Source: Leadbetterella byssophila_A
GTDB lineage: Bacteria; Bacteroidota; Bacteroidia; Cytophagales; Spirosomataceae
DNA: 64,000 bases
Direction: 5' to 3'
NCBI GenBank assembly: GCA_040394735.1
Contig: JBEBRR010000001.1
Location: 1 to 64,000 of the forward strand
Positions 8,259-16,979 of this stretch are shown piece by piece. A program made the translations under genes and the position numbers. Under the pieces are notes generated by a model. The model was not told where the DNA came from. It saw only the letters and a list, made by a program, of their open reading frames with translations, and made no database searches. Position 1 is the stretch's first letter; each line of letters starts with the position of its first letter.

Positions 8259-9164
8259 TTAATTTCTAACTAATTCAATTGCCCCGAAAACCCCCGCGCT
8301 GTCTCCGAGCTTAGGCTTGAGGAATAGCGTTTCCACTTCTTTGTTGTTAAAGATGTGTGCTTTCAGCTTTTCGGGGACGTCCGTATAGAGCTCTTCGATA
8401 TGACTTACCCCGCCGCCAAAAACAATAGCATCGGGGTCCAGTACATTGATGATGTAGCTTACGGCTTTGGCCACTGCATCGGTAAGGAAATTGACCGTCT
8501 GCGTGGCATATGTATCCGTTTTGTCAAGATGACGCCGGTAAACCTCTTTCAGGGAAAGCTTCTGGCCGGAGAGCCGGGCGTAATATTTTTCCAGCGCCGG
8601 ACCGGCAAAAACCTTTTCATTGCAGCCTCTTTTGCCGCAGTAGCAGGGTTCTCCTTCCGGGTCAAAGGTGTTATGCCCCCATTCACCGCCAATGCCGTGT
8701 TTCCCGTTCAGCACTTTCCCGTTCACTACCACACCACCGCCTACACCTGTACCCAGGATAATGCCGAACACCACGTGGGCCTGCAGGTCTTTAGCAGCCC
8801 CTTCCGTAGCTTCTGCCAACGCAAAGCAGTTGGCATCATTGGCTAATTCTATGCGTATGCCGAACAGATCTTCCAGGCTTCTTTTCAGGTTTCTGCCGTT
8901 CAGCGCCGTGGTGTTGCAGTTTTTCATGGTCTGCCTGCCGGGGTCGAGGGCGCCGGGTGTGCTGAATCCTATGGATGAAGGCTTCAGACCCGTTTTTTCG
9001 GTGAGAATACCGATCAGTCCGGCTATCTGCGAAAGAATATGATCATACCCCTGATCGGCCTCGGTAGGTACCCGCTCGCGGGCCAGGATTTCCCCGGTTT
9101 CGGCATTGACCACAATCCCTTCAATTTTTGTTCCGCCCAGGTCTACTCCCCAAAGGTGCTTCAT
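8259..9164 (-). CDS. ROK family sugar kinase (glucokinase-like)
   Basis: 301-residue ROK kinase that would phosphorylate a hexose or N-acetylhexosamine with ATP. Phosphate-binding loop DLGGTK (residues 8-13), catalytic Asp110 in ELANDANC, LGTGVGGG (138-144), zinc ligand His164 in GGEWGH, and the cysteine cluster CYCGKRGC (Cys174, Cys176, Cys181) are all visible. No DNA-binding domain precedes the kinase fold, so it is an enzyme rather than a ROK repressor. It probably heads a transcript with the DUF4494 gene. The sugar substrate cannot be decided from sequence. Confidence 0.9.
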   Translation of the reverse strand: MKHLWGVDLGGTKIEGIVVNAETGEILARERVPTEADQGYDHILSQIAGLIGILTEKTGLKPSSIGFSTPGALDPGRQTMKNCNTTALNGRNLKRSLEDLFGIRIELANDANCFALAEATEGAAKDLQAHVVFGIILGTGVGGGVVVNGKVLNGKHGIGGEWGHNTFDPEGEPCYCGKRGCNEKVFAGPALEKYYARLSGQKLSLKEVYRRHLDKTDTYATQTVNFLTDAVAKAVSYIINVLDPDAIVFGGGVSHIEELYTDVPEKLKAHIFNNKEVETLFLKPKLGDSAGVFGAIELVRN

Positions 9165-9330
9165 ATCTGACTGATTTTTGAGTGGACGAAATTACGCATT
9201 AAAGTGATTTTCCCCGAATTTATTTTGGAGAAACTTCAAAAGGGTTAAATTTGAATTATTAACCAATCGGACAGAATGGTTTTGCAGGAAGAAGAGCCCC
9301 TGTAGACCTGCTTTTCTGTGTTTAAAATTA

Positions 9331-10161
9331 ATGACTGAGAAGAGTTTTTTTCTGGAGGCGTTTGACGGCCGGAAGATGTTTTTCAACCAATGGACAGGCG
9401 AAACTCCGGCAAAGGCCAACCTGATACTGATTCACGGGATGGGAGAACACAGTGGCCGTTATAAACATTTTGCGGAGTATTTTATACAGAAAGGAGTCCA
9501 TGTGTATGCGGTAGATCTTTTCGGGCACGGTCGCACGGAAGGCCCCAAAGGCCATACGCCCAAAATGGATGATTACCTCTGGCAGGTGGATTTCCTGGTA
9601 GGAATGATCCGTCAGCTGGGCCAGCCTTTGTTTGTTTACGGGCACAGTATGGGCGGCGGGGTAGTGCTGAATTATCTGTTTAAAAGGAATCCGCGGGTGG
9701 CAGGAGTGATTGTGTCTGCACCGGCCATTGAACCCGGGTTTGAAATCTCCAGGAGCCGGCTTACCGTAGGTAAGATAGGTAGAAAACTGTTTCCTTCCCT
9801 GACCCAGCGAAACGGACTGGACGTAAACGGGATATCGCGTGATGCCGCCGTTATCAATGCGTACCAGGCAGACCCCCTGGTGCATGATGTTATCTCGGCA
9901 GAAGTAGGGATGGGAGTTCTGGAATGGGGTAAATGGCTGGTTAACCTGGAGCGGGACGCCATTGCCGTATCACTGCTGGTGATGCATGGGGATAAGGATA
10001 CCCTGACCAGCCCGGTAGCCAGCAGAAAATTTACCGCCAAATTCCGGAGCGGGGATGTGACCTTCAAATCATGGAAAGGCTTCTTTCATGAGCTCCATAA
10101 TGAGCCGGAGAAAGAAGAAGTATTCCGTTATGTGCTGGACTGGATCCTGGCCCGGCTCTGA
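9331..10161 (+). CDS. Alpha/beta hydrolase, monoacylglycerol lipase-like
   Basis: 276-residue serine hydrolase of the lysophospholipase/monoglyceride-lipase group. HGMGEHSGRY near residue 35 forms the oxyanion-hole region typical of this branch. The nucleophile is Ser106 in GHSMGG, the acid is Asp223 in HGDKDTLTSP, and the base is His253 in GFFHELHNE. No signal peptide is seen, so a cytoplasmic or membrane-associated enzyme acting on lipid esters is likely. It is divergent from the ROK kinase gene. The next gene downstream (EamA transporter) is about 100 bases away. Confidence 0.88.
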   Translation: MTEKSFFLEAFDGRKMFFNQWTGETPAKANLILIHGMGEHSGRYKHFAEYFIQKGVHVYAVDLFGHGRTEGPKGHTPKMDDYLWQVDFLVGMIRQLGQPLFVYGHSMGGGVVLNYLFKRNPRVAGVIVSAPAIEPGFEISRSRLTVGKIGRKLFPSLTQRNGLDVNGISRDAAVINAYQADPLVHDVISAEVGMGVLEWGKWLVNLERDAIAVSLLVMHGDKDTLTSPVASRKFTAKFRSGDVTFKSWKGFFHELHNEPEKEEVFRYVLDWILARL

Positions 10162-10262
10162 ATCTGGTATAATTTCAAGATCGTATTGAATTTTTGATTT
10201 CTTTCCGGCTGTGTTTCAGCTCAGTGAAAGGAAATTATCCTACATTTCGGAAAAATAAAAGG

Positions 10263-11138
10263 GTGTCTCGTAAGAATCAATCGCTGATCATACTGATCAT
10301 ACTGGCGATAGCCTGGGGGCTGTCGTTTTTGTTTATCAAAAAACTGACTGCAGCCTTCTCCGGAGTGGAGATCGGGGCAGGCAGAATATTTGTGGCAGCG
10401 CTTTTCCTTCTTCCCTGGGCCATCAGGAACAGGTCTGATTTTCCGGCAGACAAAGTCATTCCCATCGGATTATCGGGGCTCCTCGGCTATCTTTTGCCGG
10501 CCCTTATTTTTGGTACCGCCGGAAGTAAGATCAGCAGCTCCCTTTCCGGAACACTCAATGCCACCACACCGGTTTTTGTGCTCCTGGTAGGGGGAGTTTT
10601 TTTCAGGAAACACATTTACCGCTACCAGTTTATCGGTATTTTTCTGGGGTTTGTGGGAAGCCTTCTGCTCGTATCCAGCGGTGAAAAGTTTTCCATTGAT
10701 TTCAGTAATCCCTATGCCGCGCTGGTTCTGGCGGCCACTATGATGTATGGCACCAACACCAATATTCTCAGCTATCACCTGGCAGAAGTGCGGCCTATTG
10801 TGATAAGCTCATTCTCTCTGGGACTGATGGGGCTCCCTGCGCTGGGAATCCTGGGTTTTACGGATTTCTTCGAAAAGATATTTCTTCCCGGTAACGGGAT
10901 ATACATTCTCTACTTCCTGATCCTGGGGGTTGTAAATTCAGGGCTTGCCGCTATTCTTTATAACTACCTTCTTAAGATCACCACGCCCATATTTGCTTCT
11001 TCGGTTACCTACCTTATTCCGGTGGTGGCCATGGTGGCCGGTATAGCAGACGGAGAGAAAGTAGGTGTGATCCATCTCTCCGGAATGGCCATTGTGCTGT
11101 TCAGCATTTTTATCCTGAACAAGAAGGTTTCAAAGTAG
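10263..11138 (+). CDS. EamA/DMT family permease
   Basis: About 291-residue inner-membrane protein with ten hydrophobic segments arranged as two EamA repeats. The first begins SLIILIILAIAWGLSFLFIKKL and the second ALVLAATMMYGTNTNILSY. Drug/metabolite transporters of this family export or import small metabolites; the substrate is unknown. I choose the GTG at 10263 (reading VSRKNQ), after an A-rich stretch. The longer frame from 10194 would need a TTG start and adds 23 unlikely residues. A stop at 11136-11138 is followed closely by the pyrH upstream region. Confidence 0.85.
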   Translation: MSRKNQSLIILIILAIAWGLSFLFIKKLTAAFSGVEIGAGRIFVAALFLLPWAIRNRSDFPADKVIPIGLSGLLGYLLPALIFGTAGSKISSSLSGTLNATTPVFVLLVGGVFFRKHIYRYQFIGIFLGFVGSLLLVSSGEKFSIDFSNPYAALVLAATMMYGTNTNILSYHLAEVRPIVISSFSLGLMGLPALGILGFTDFFEKIFLPGNGIYILYFLILGVVNSGLAAILYNYLLKITTPIFASSVTYLIPVVAMVAGIADGEKVGVIHLSGMAIVLFSIFILNKKVSK

Positions 11139-11163
11139 TCTTTTTATTTGGCGATTTAGAAAT

Positions 11164-11171
11164 TATCTTTG
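11164..11171 (+). promoter_or_regulatory. Candidate -7 box for pyrH-frr
   Basis: TATCTTTG matches TAnnTTTG and ends 17 bases before the pyrH start. The nearest TTTG (11147-11150) is only 13 bases upstream, too short for a standard spacer, so the -33 element is unclear. Confidence 0.4.
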
Positions 11172-11188
11172 TCAAAAAATAAAGTTTC

Positions 11189-11899
11189 ATGTCTCTGAGA
11201 TACAAAAGAATACTCCTGAAGCTAAGCGGAGAAGCGCTGAACGGAGGAGATAAAAGCCAGATCATTAATCCTGATATCCTGGAAAATTATGCCAAAGAGG
11301 TAGCTGCAGTGGTAAGAACCGGGTGCGAGGTGGCTATCGTGATCGGAGGCGGAAATATTTTCAGGGGCGCAGCCTCCAAATCAGGGATCGACCGTTCTCA
11401 GGGAGATTATATGGGTATGCTGGCCACCGTGATCAACGGGATGGCCATTCAGAGTGCCATGGAGGCGGAAGGCCTGAAAACCCGCCTGCTTTCGGCCATT
11501 AAGATGGAGCAGGTAGCTGAGCCGTTCATCCGGAGGAGGGCCATCCGCCATCTCGAGAAAGGAAGAGTGGTGATTTTCGGAGCCGGCACGGGTAATCCCT
11601 ATTTTTCAACGGATTCAGGCGGTGCGCTGCGGGCAATTGAGATCGGTGCAGAAATTTTGCTGAAAGGAACCAGCGTAGACGGGGTATATAACGATGACCC
11701 CCGGAAAAATGCGGAGGCCGTTAAATATGATACCATCGGTTTTGACGAGGTAATAGCCCGGGGCCTGAAGGTAATGGATATGACCGCTTTTACTTTATGT
11801 AAGGAAAATAAGCTTCCTATCATTGTTTTTGATATGAATCAGCCGGGTAACCTGCTGAAAGTCGTGAATGGGGAAACCATCGGAACATTGGTGAATTAA
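11189..11899 (+). CDS. pyrH: UMP kinase
   Basis: 236-residue bacterial UMP kinase of the amino-acid-kinase fold, converting UMP to UDP with ATP in pyrimidine nucleotide synthesis. Signature parts: YKRILLKLSGEAL at the N terminus, IGGGNIFRG, YMGMLATVINGMA, and STDSGGALRAIEIGAE for nucleotide binding, followed by VDGVYNDDPRKN. The length is standard. It is followed 29 bases later by frr, the usual neighbour of pyrH in bacteria, and both probably share one transcript ending at the hairpin at 12508. Confidence 0.97.
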   Translation: MSLRYKRILLKLSGEALNGGDKSQIINPDILENYAKEVAAVVRTGCEVAIVIGGGNIFRGAASKSGIDRSQGDYMGMLATVINGMAIQSAMEAEGLKTRLLSAIKMEQVAEPFIRRRAIRHLEKGRVVIFGAGTGNPYFSTDSGGALRAIEIGAEILLKGTSVDGVYNDDPRKNAEAVKYDTIGFDEVIARGLKVMDMTAFTLCKENKLPIIVFDMNQPGNLLKVVNGETIGTLVN

Positions 11900-11928
11900 T
11901 TAAGCGATATTTAACAGTTTAAAAAAAT

Positions 11929-12489
11929 ATGGAAGAAATCGATTTAATTCTAGACTTGGCTCAGGACGGGATGGACCGGGCGCTGAAGCACACACAGATA
12001 GAGTTAACCAAGATCAGGGCAGGCAAGGCCAGTGTGAATATGCTGGATGGCATTATGGTGGAGTATTACGGGGTAATGTCACCATTAACACAGATTTCTT
12101 CTGTGACCACGCCGGATGCCCGGACCATTCAGATCAAGCCTTTTGAAAGAAAGATCATCTCAGATATAGAAAGGGCCATTATTAACTCCAATGTGGGTTT
12201 AAATCCTGCCAACGACGGGGAAACAATAAGGCTGAATGTGCCGCCACTGACAGAAGACCGCCGCCGCGAGCTGGTAAAACGGGCGAAGACCGAAATAGAA
12301 GTGGCCAAAGTCAATGTGCGGAAAGTAAGACAGGAAATGAATGATGACCTGAAAAAGCTGAAAAATGACGGGGTTTCTGAAGATGCCATTAAAGACGGCG
12401 AAGAGCGGGTTCAGAAGCTGACCAACCAGTTTATTGAGAAAATAGACCAGATGATGGCGGTAAAAGAAGCTGATATTATGCAGGTTTAG
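11929..12489 (+). CDS. frr: Ribosome recycling factor
   Basis: 186-residue ribosome recycling factor, which with EF-G splits post-termination ribosomes. Typical stretches are KIRAGKASVNMLDGI, YYGVMSPLTQISSVTTPDART, INSNVGLNPANDGETIRLNVP and LTEDRRRELVKRAK. The C-terminal helical bundle ends with a long helix, IDQMMAVKEADIMQV. Length and order are as expected. It lies directly downstream of pyrH and is closed by a strong terminator. Confidence 0.97.
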   Translation: MEEIDLILDLAQDGMDRALKHTQIELTKIRAGKASVNMLDGIMVEYYGVMSPLTQISSVTTPDARTIQIKPFERKIISDIERAIINSNVGLNPANDGETIRLNVPPLTEDRRRELVKRAKTEIEVAKVNVRKVRQEMNDDLKKLKNDGVSEDAIKDGEERVQKLTNQFIEKIDQMMAVKEADIMQV

Positions 12490-12507
12490 ACTTCATAGAG
12501 GTATAAA

Positions 12508-12550
12508 AAAACAAAGCGGGAGGTTCTTGTTGAGCCTCCCGCTTTGTTTT
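12508..12550. terminator. Intrinsic terminator after frr
   Basis: 16-base perfect arms AAAACAAAGCGGGAGG (12508-12523) and CCTCCCGCTTTGTTTT (12535-12550) enclose an 11-base loop. A- and T-tails on both sides allow action in both directions, serving frr and the convergent TonB-dependent receptor gene ending at 12564. Confidence 0.9.
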
Positions 12551-12563
12551 GAACAGACCGGGC

Positions 12564-15179
12564 TTATTCCTCGTCACCGCCTTTGGTATCATCATTGTTG
12601 ATGCCCCTTTTCTTGGACTGAACAAAGCGCATGTTCCCCATTTTGTAGGAGAAGGTAAGCCGGATATTCTGGTTGAACATATAGTTTGTACTGTTCGATA
12701 TGAACTGGCTGGTGGCCGAGCTGTTTTTCATTTTGATGCCTCCGAAGAAGTTATCGGCACCCAGCCCTATGCTGGCGTCTTTGCTGATGTCATACCGTAT
12801 GGCCAGGGCGTAATTGGGTACGGCAGCGCTTTCTCCCTGCAGCGAAACACGTTTGCCTCTCCATCCTCCGTTGGCCTGCAGCGACCATTTGTCAGCCAGC
12901 TTAAGGTTAGTAGACAGGCGGGCGCTGATCACCACACCATCGGTGGTTCTGTCCACCATGCGGTCTCCTTTAAATTCTTTCCCGGCTATATTGACATAAT
13001 ACATGTCAAAATTGGTAGTGAATGACCAGTTACGGTTCACGCCGATATTACCAAAGAAGTTTCCGCCCAGGGTGGTCTCCTTCCCGATGTTTTCAAAAGT
13101 GGTTACAATAGCCGAAGGGTCCAGGTTTTGCAGTTCGGGGATGTCAGGGTAACGGGTAGCCGCTCCTTCAGCCGTCATGCTCACCCGGGTAATGTTGTTC
13201 CCGGAATATCTTCCGAAGGTAGAAAGGGTCAGATAGGTACGACCGATAGACTTACTGACACTCAGCTCCACGTTATGGGTTTTTTCAGGTACCAGGTCTG
13301 TGGTACCCATGCTGATGTTTAGCGGGTCTGCCAGATTGATGTTGGGGTTCACCTGCCTTAATCCGGGTCTCTGGATCCGGTAATTATAAGATAATTTGGT
13401 GGTATAGGTACCGAAAGGTTTCGAGATATTAATGCTGGGAACAAATACGGGATATTCATCCTTGAAATATTGTTTTACAGGAATATCTGACCCTACCTGG
13501 TTGATGGTCTGAGTGGCATCCAGGGTGGTATATTCAAAACGCCCGCCTGCTTTCAGTGTCAGCTTATTCGCCGTGGAGTAAGTATAGGCGGCATACGCAG
13601 AATAAATGCTTTGGTTATATTTCAGCCCTCCGCCGGGATTTCTCGGGTCTTCAGGCAGGTTATCGAAATTGTCCCTGTCCTGGTTAAGCAGGGAATCTGA
13701 TAGCAGGTAGAGATACTTGCTGTCAATAGAACGGGTCAGGCTTTTGGCCCCCACTTCCATCTGCTGGTTTTTACCGATAGATTTCAGGAAGTCGGTCTGG
13801 AATGCCAGCTCACTGTTCAGGTTATCATTGTCGTTCCATTGCTTCTTATAAATCGTGTTGCCGTTCAGATAATTGGTGTAATTATCGGTCTTGTCTTTGC
13901 TCTGGCTGTACATGGCCGATACGGACCATTCCGTTCCGGGCTGGAATATTTTCACATAGTCCAGCGTATAATCTACAGACAAGCCCTGGTTGATGGCATC
14001 CAGGTCTCTCAATTCCTTTCTTAAAAGGGTCTGGGCATTGGTGAGCGAGTCTCTGCCGAAGTAGTTAAAAGTCTGGTCATTAAAGCGGTTAAACGCTCTC
14101 TGGCCAATGGCCACCCCTCCGTAAAGGGTCTGGCCGCTGCCCAGGTCATAGTCAAAGCCAATGTTATATCTACCGAACATTCCATTGTTTCTACCTGAAG
14201 AAAACTGATCGGTTCTCAGGCCGGTGACCAGGTTTTCATTAAAACTTTCGTTTTTAGACTTGTTATAGTTCATTCTTCCGAAGCCGCCAAAAGAAACACC
14301 CAGCTTGCCGGTCCGGTAGTTCCCGTTAAAGCCGAGGTTGGAAGCCCGGTTACCCAGTCCGCCGTTGATGTTGAGGTTAAGTCCCTGTAAAGTTGATTTT
14401 TTGGTGATGATATTAATGATACCGGCGGTTCCTTCGGCATCGTACCGGGCAGAAGGGGAGGTGATCACTTCCACCGATTTGATCAGTTCTGAGGGGATCA
14501 TCTTCAGGGCATCTGCAATGCTGGACGCCACAATGGTGGAAGGCTTGTTATTGATCAGCACCTGGATATTCTCACTTCCCCTCAGGGAAACGTTTCCGTC
14601 AAGATCCACGCTCAGCATAGGTACATTTTTCAGTACGTCTGAGGCATCTCCGCCTGCAGCGGTCATGTCTCTTTCGGCATTGTAGACGAGGCGGTCTACT
14701 TTTTCTTCAATGATCGGCTTCTCACCGGTCACCACCACACTCTCCAGGGCAATGCTGCTGGATTTCAGCTTGATCACTCCTAAATCCACATCCTTCCCTT
14801 TCTCTACTTTTATTTTCTCAATTTTTTTGGTTTCATAGCCTACAAAAGAGATCGTGATATTATAGGTGCCTTCTCCTATACGCTTGAGCTCAAATTTACC
14901 TTTTTCGTCGGCCATGGTTCCGTCGAGGGCTTTCCCGGTAGTGGCATCCAGTAAAGCCACGCTGGCAAATTCCACAGCGGTGGTCAGTTCTTCATCCACA
15001 ATATTTCCGAATATCCTGGAATTGCCTTTCGGGGCAACATCCAGGTTCAGCTCCGTAGTTTGCTGCCGGTTAGGCGGTACCCTTTCCTGGTTTCTTCCCC
15101 CGCCACCCGGAGGACCCCACTGGGCAAATGCTGAAGTGCTTATTAAAAGGGCAATAAGAATATGAATTTTCCGAGACAT
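12564..15179 (-). CDS. TonB-dependent receptor with carboxypeptidase-like N-terminal domain
   Basis: 871-residue outer-membrane protein. A signal peptide of about 19 residues ends at AFAQ. Then comes a proline- and Arg-rich spacer and a carboxypeptidase-regulatory-like domain at about residues 56-135 (IFGNIVDEE ... GTYNITISFVGYETKKI). A plug domain follows at about 140-240 (DVLKNVPMLSVDLDGNVSLRG, GTAGIINIITKK), then a long barrel of the outer-membrane beta-barrel family (OMP_b-brl_3 type). These receptors bind and import ligands or act as signalling and adhesion proteins. No SusD partner or riboswitch is adjacent, so the ligand is unknown. The tail after the last strand is hydrophilic (KKRGINNDD). 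Confidence 0.9.
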   Translation of the reverse strand: MSRKIHILIALLISTSAFAQWGPPGGGGRNQERVPPNRQQTTELNLDVAPKGNSRIFGNIVDEELTTAVEFASVALLDATTGKALDGTMADEKGKFELKRIGEGTYNITISFVGYETKKIEKIKVEKGKDVDLGVIKLKSSSIALESVVVTGEKPIIEEKVDRLVYNAERDMTAAGGDASDVLKNVPMLSVDLDGNVSLRGSENIQVLINNKPSTIVASSIADALKMIPSELIKSVEVITSPSARYDAEGTAGIINIITKKSTLQGLNLNINGGLGNRASNLGFNGNYRTGKLGVSFGGFGRMNYNKSKNESFNENLVTGLRTDQFSSGRNNGMFGRYNIGFDYDLGSGQTLYGGVAIGQRAFNRFNDQTFNYFGRDSLTNAQTLLRKELRDLDAINQGLSVDYTLDYVKIFQPGTEWSVSAMYSQSKDKTDNYTNYLNGNTIYKKQWNDNDNLNSELAFQTDFLKSIGKNQQMEVGAKSLTRSIDSKYLYLLSDSLLNQDRDNFDNLPEDPRNPGGGLKYNQSIYSAYAAYTYSTANKLTLKAGGRFEYTTLDATQTINQVGSDIPVKQYFKDEYPVFVPSINISKPFGTYTTKLSYNYRIQRPGLRQVNPNINLADPLNISMGTTDLVPEKTHNVELSVSKSIGRTYLTLSTFGRYSGNNITRVSMTAEGAATRYPDIPELQNLDPSAIVTTFENIGKETTLGGNFFGNIGVNRNWSFTTNFDMYYVNIAGKEFKGDRMVDRTTDGVVISARLSTNLKLADKWSLQANGGWRGKRVSLQGESAAVPNYALAIRYDISKDASIGLGADNFFGGIKMKNSSATSQFISNSTNYMFNQNIRLTFSYKMGNMRFVQSKKRGINNDDTKGGDEE

Positions 15180-15300
15180 GATGATTTAATCGCTTAATTT
15201 CCAAGAAATTTGACACAAAATAAGTACTTGGGTTTATTTAAGAACTTATCCGATAGACCAAACCTGATTTTAAAGCGACCAATCCTCAGGTTTTAATGAC

Positions 15301-16512
15301 TCATTTAAACTGAACGGAAAGAGATACAATATGAGCATTCAGGCCGGTAGATCTCGCATAATATCCGTATCGTAATTCTACTGATTTCCAGCTGTTTATT
15401 CCCATTATACCCCCCGGTGTGGAAACCCGGAAGCCCAAACCGGCAAAATGGCTCGAAAATTTGGATAAATCGAAGTCGCTTGTATAAAAAGCCGAAGCCG
15501 GCGAGTTTTCTCCGTAGGCCGCAAAGTGATCAATGCCGCTCTGGGAATTGAAACGGTAGTGCGGAGTAACTGAAAAGAAGGGATTTACCTTAATGACGGT
15601 TTCGAGGTTGGCCGTATGGGCCGTCATGCCCCAGTCATCGGCGTAAAACCGGTAAAAGCTCCGGAGCACCAGGTGATCACCCGCAAAATAGCTGGCCCGG
15701 ATGCTGGCAGGAAGCTTGAATCTTTTTCCGGGCAGCTTTTCCACCCGCAGGGAGTTGTCACTGAAATACACCCGGTGAAAGGGCGTGCTGAGAAGGCCTT
15801 CCTGGTAAGAGGGATCTGCCATCAGCATGATCTGGAGATCGGGATTGATCACCCGTGAATAGGCGAAGCTGAGATTATAGGAATTCCGTGGCTTATACGG
15901 GATACCCTCCGAGTCTTCCCGGGCACCGGTGGGGTAGCCTTCCGGGCGAAGCTCTGCGGGAAGGATCACTTTCCAGGTATCGAAGAAAAGATTCAGCTTA
16001 GCTGTAAATTCCGAGTTGTTATCCGCTGCAGTTTTCGTATAGAATATGCCTCCGCCATAAGATTTATAGTCAAATTCGGTAGAATAGGCCGCGTTAAGGC
16101 CGAAAGTATTTCCTGTTTTTTCATTTTTCCGGCTCCACACCAGGGACGGGTAAAAATGCTCATCGGTTCTGGAGGCTGACGATATTGTAGTAGGGTCTAC
16201 CTGGTCAGACGAAGCAGAAGTATATTTCTCTAGGGAAGCATCCAGAACAAAAGTGTTTTTACGGCTTTTCCTGTCCAGCATGGAAAAAGTAACATTGAAC
16301 CCGGCGGCTATATCCGTAAGTTTTTCCGAGCCTGCCCCGCCCGAAACAGCCGCATTGTCCCCGTTCTGGGAATAGTAGGAAGAAACGAAATTCGCCTCCT
16401 CAAAGGTGAGCTTCCGCACGGGGGGCGTAACGGTATCTGCCACCATCTGGGCCCTCAGGGAGGTGCTCCATATAAATGCGAGAAGTCCGGCCGATAATAC
16501 AAGTTTTTTCAT
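15301..16512 (-). CDS. DUF3570 family outer-membrane beta-barrel protein
   Basis: 403-residue exported protein. A signal peptide (MKKLVLSAGLLAFIWSTSLRA) is followed by alternating aromatic and polar strands typical of an outer-membrane barrel, ending in LSVQFK. EEANFVSSYYSQNGDN and SGGAGSEKLTD just after the leader match the conserved start of DUF3570. Function is unknown for the family, which recurs next to DUF4266, ApbE and thioredoxin genes, as here. The gene is last in the minus-strand set and is separated from the DUF4266 gene by 257 bases that contain a large imperfect palindrome. The SGGAGSEK stretch (residues 57-64) may be a modification or binding site; that is inference. Confidence 0.8.
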   Translation of the reverse strand: MKKLVLSAGLLAFIWSTSLRAQMVADTVTPPVRKLTFEEANFVSSYYSQNGDNAAVSGGAGSEKLTDIAAGFNVTFSMLDRKSRKNTFVLDASLEKYTSASSDQVDPTTISSASRTDEHFYPSLVWSRKNEKTGNTFGLNAAYSTEFDYKSYGGGIFYTKTAADNNSEFTAKLNLFFDTWKVILPAELRPEGYPTGAREDSEGIPYKPRNSYNLSFAYSRVINPDLQIMLMADPSYQEGLLSTPFHRVYFSDNSLRVEKLPGKRFKLPASIRASYFAGDHLVLRSFYRFYADDWGMTAHTANLETVIKVNPFFSVTPHYRFNSQSGIDHFAAYGENSPASAFYTSDFDLSKFSSHFAGLGFRVSTPGGIMGINSWKSVELRYGYYARSTGLNAHIVSLSVQFK

Positions 16513-16645
16513 CAGTATAAAATTAGTTCCGAGTAGTGAGTTCCGGGTTAATTTATTGGCCGGTACGTATAAAAATCCTGCTCATTTCATCCGTATTCAA
16601 ATGCTACCGGAGTTGTACCCAAAGTATGAATTATTTATAGTCCCG

Positions 16646-16770
16646 GAATATGTTTAAAAGCGCGCAAAATGCAAGGCGTTGAGGATGAGTCCGAAGGAGC
16701 ATACTAAAGGTATGTGGCTGAAGTCGAATTCCGAAATAACGCAGCAGTTTGTGTGCTTTTAAGCATATTC
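16646..16770. repeat. 125-base imperfect palindrome between the DUF4266 and DUF3570 genes
   Basis: The outer arms are 23 bases: 16646-16668 (starts GAATATGTTTAAAAGCGCGC) and 16748-16770 (ends GCTTTTAAGCATATTC). They differ at three positions, all transitions compatible with G-U pairing. The interior contains a smaller hairpin around CATACTAAAGGTATG (16710-16724) and further partial pairing. It overlaps the first base of the DUF4266 stop codon. It may be a dispersed mobile palindrome, a processing site or an attenuator. No direct repeats were found at its ends. Confidence 0.65.
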
Positions 16771-16979
16771 TAATTACAGCCACAGCCGCCGCCGCTTTTT
16801 CCGCCGTTGGCCCCTCCGGCCCCTTCGCGGTACAGGTAGAAGCTGCTTTCAAATTTTTCCACGTTCCGGTTGGAAAGGATCATTTCGGCATCGTTGATCT
16901 TACTTTTCTGGTATTCTTTTACAGATACGCAGGAAAACCCTGCCAGAGCTGTAAGCGAAATGAGAATAAGCTGTTTCAT
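16770..16979 (-). CDS. DUF4266 family small Cys-rich lipoprotein
   Basis: 69-residue putative lipoprotein. The leader MKQLILISLTALAGFSC ends at a lipobox cysteine (LAGFSC). The mature part is short, begins VSVKEYQKSKINDAEM and ends in a Gly-rich tail GGKSGGGCGCN with a terminal Cys-x-Cys. This matches DUF4266, whose hallmark is the REGxxGG...GGGCGCN tail. I start at the Met complementary to 16977-16979 because it gives an ATGA overlap with the ApbE stop; a Met at 16985 would add two residues. Function is unknown. The Cys-x-Cys end suggests metal or thiol chemistry at the membrane surface, which is inference. Confidence 0.82.
   Translation of the reverse strand: MKQLILISLTALAGFSCVSVKEYQKSKINDAEMILSNRNVEKFESSFYLYREGAGGANGGKSGGGCGCN

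Noticed and set aside
10194..10262. TTG start for the EamA gene
   Set aside because: A TTG with 23 extra residues lacking conservation is less likely than the GTG at 10263.
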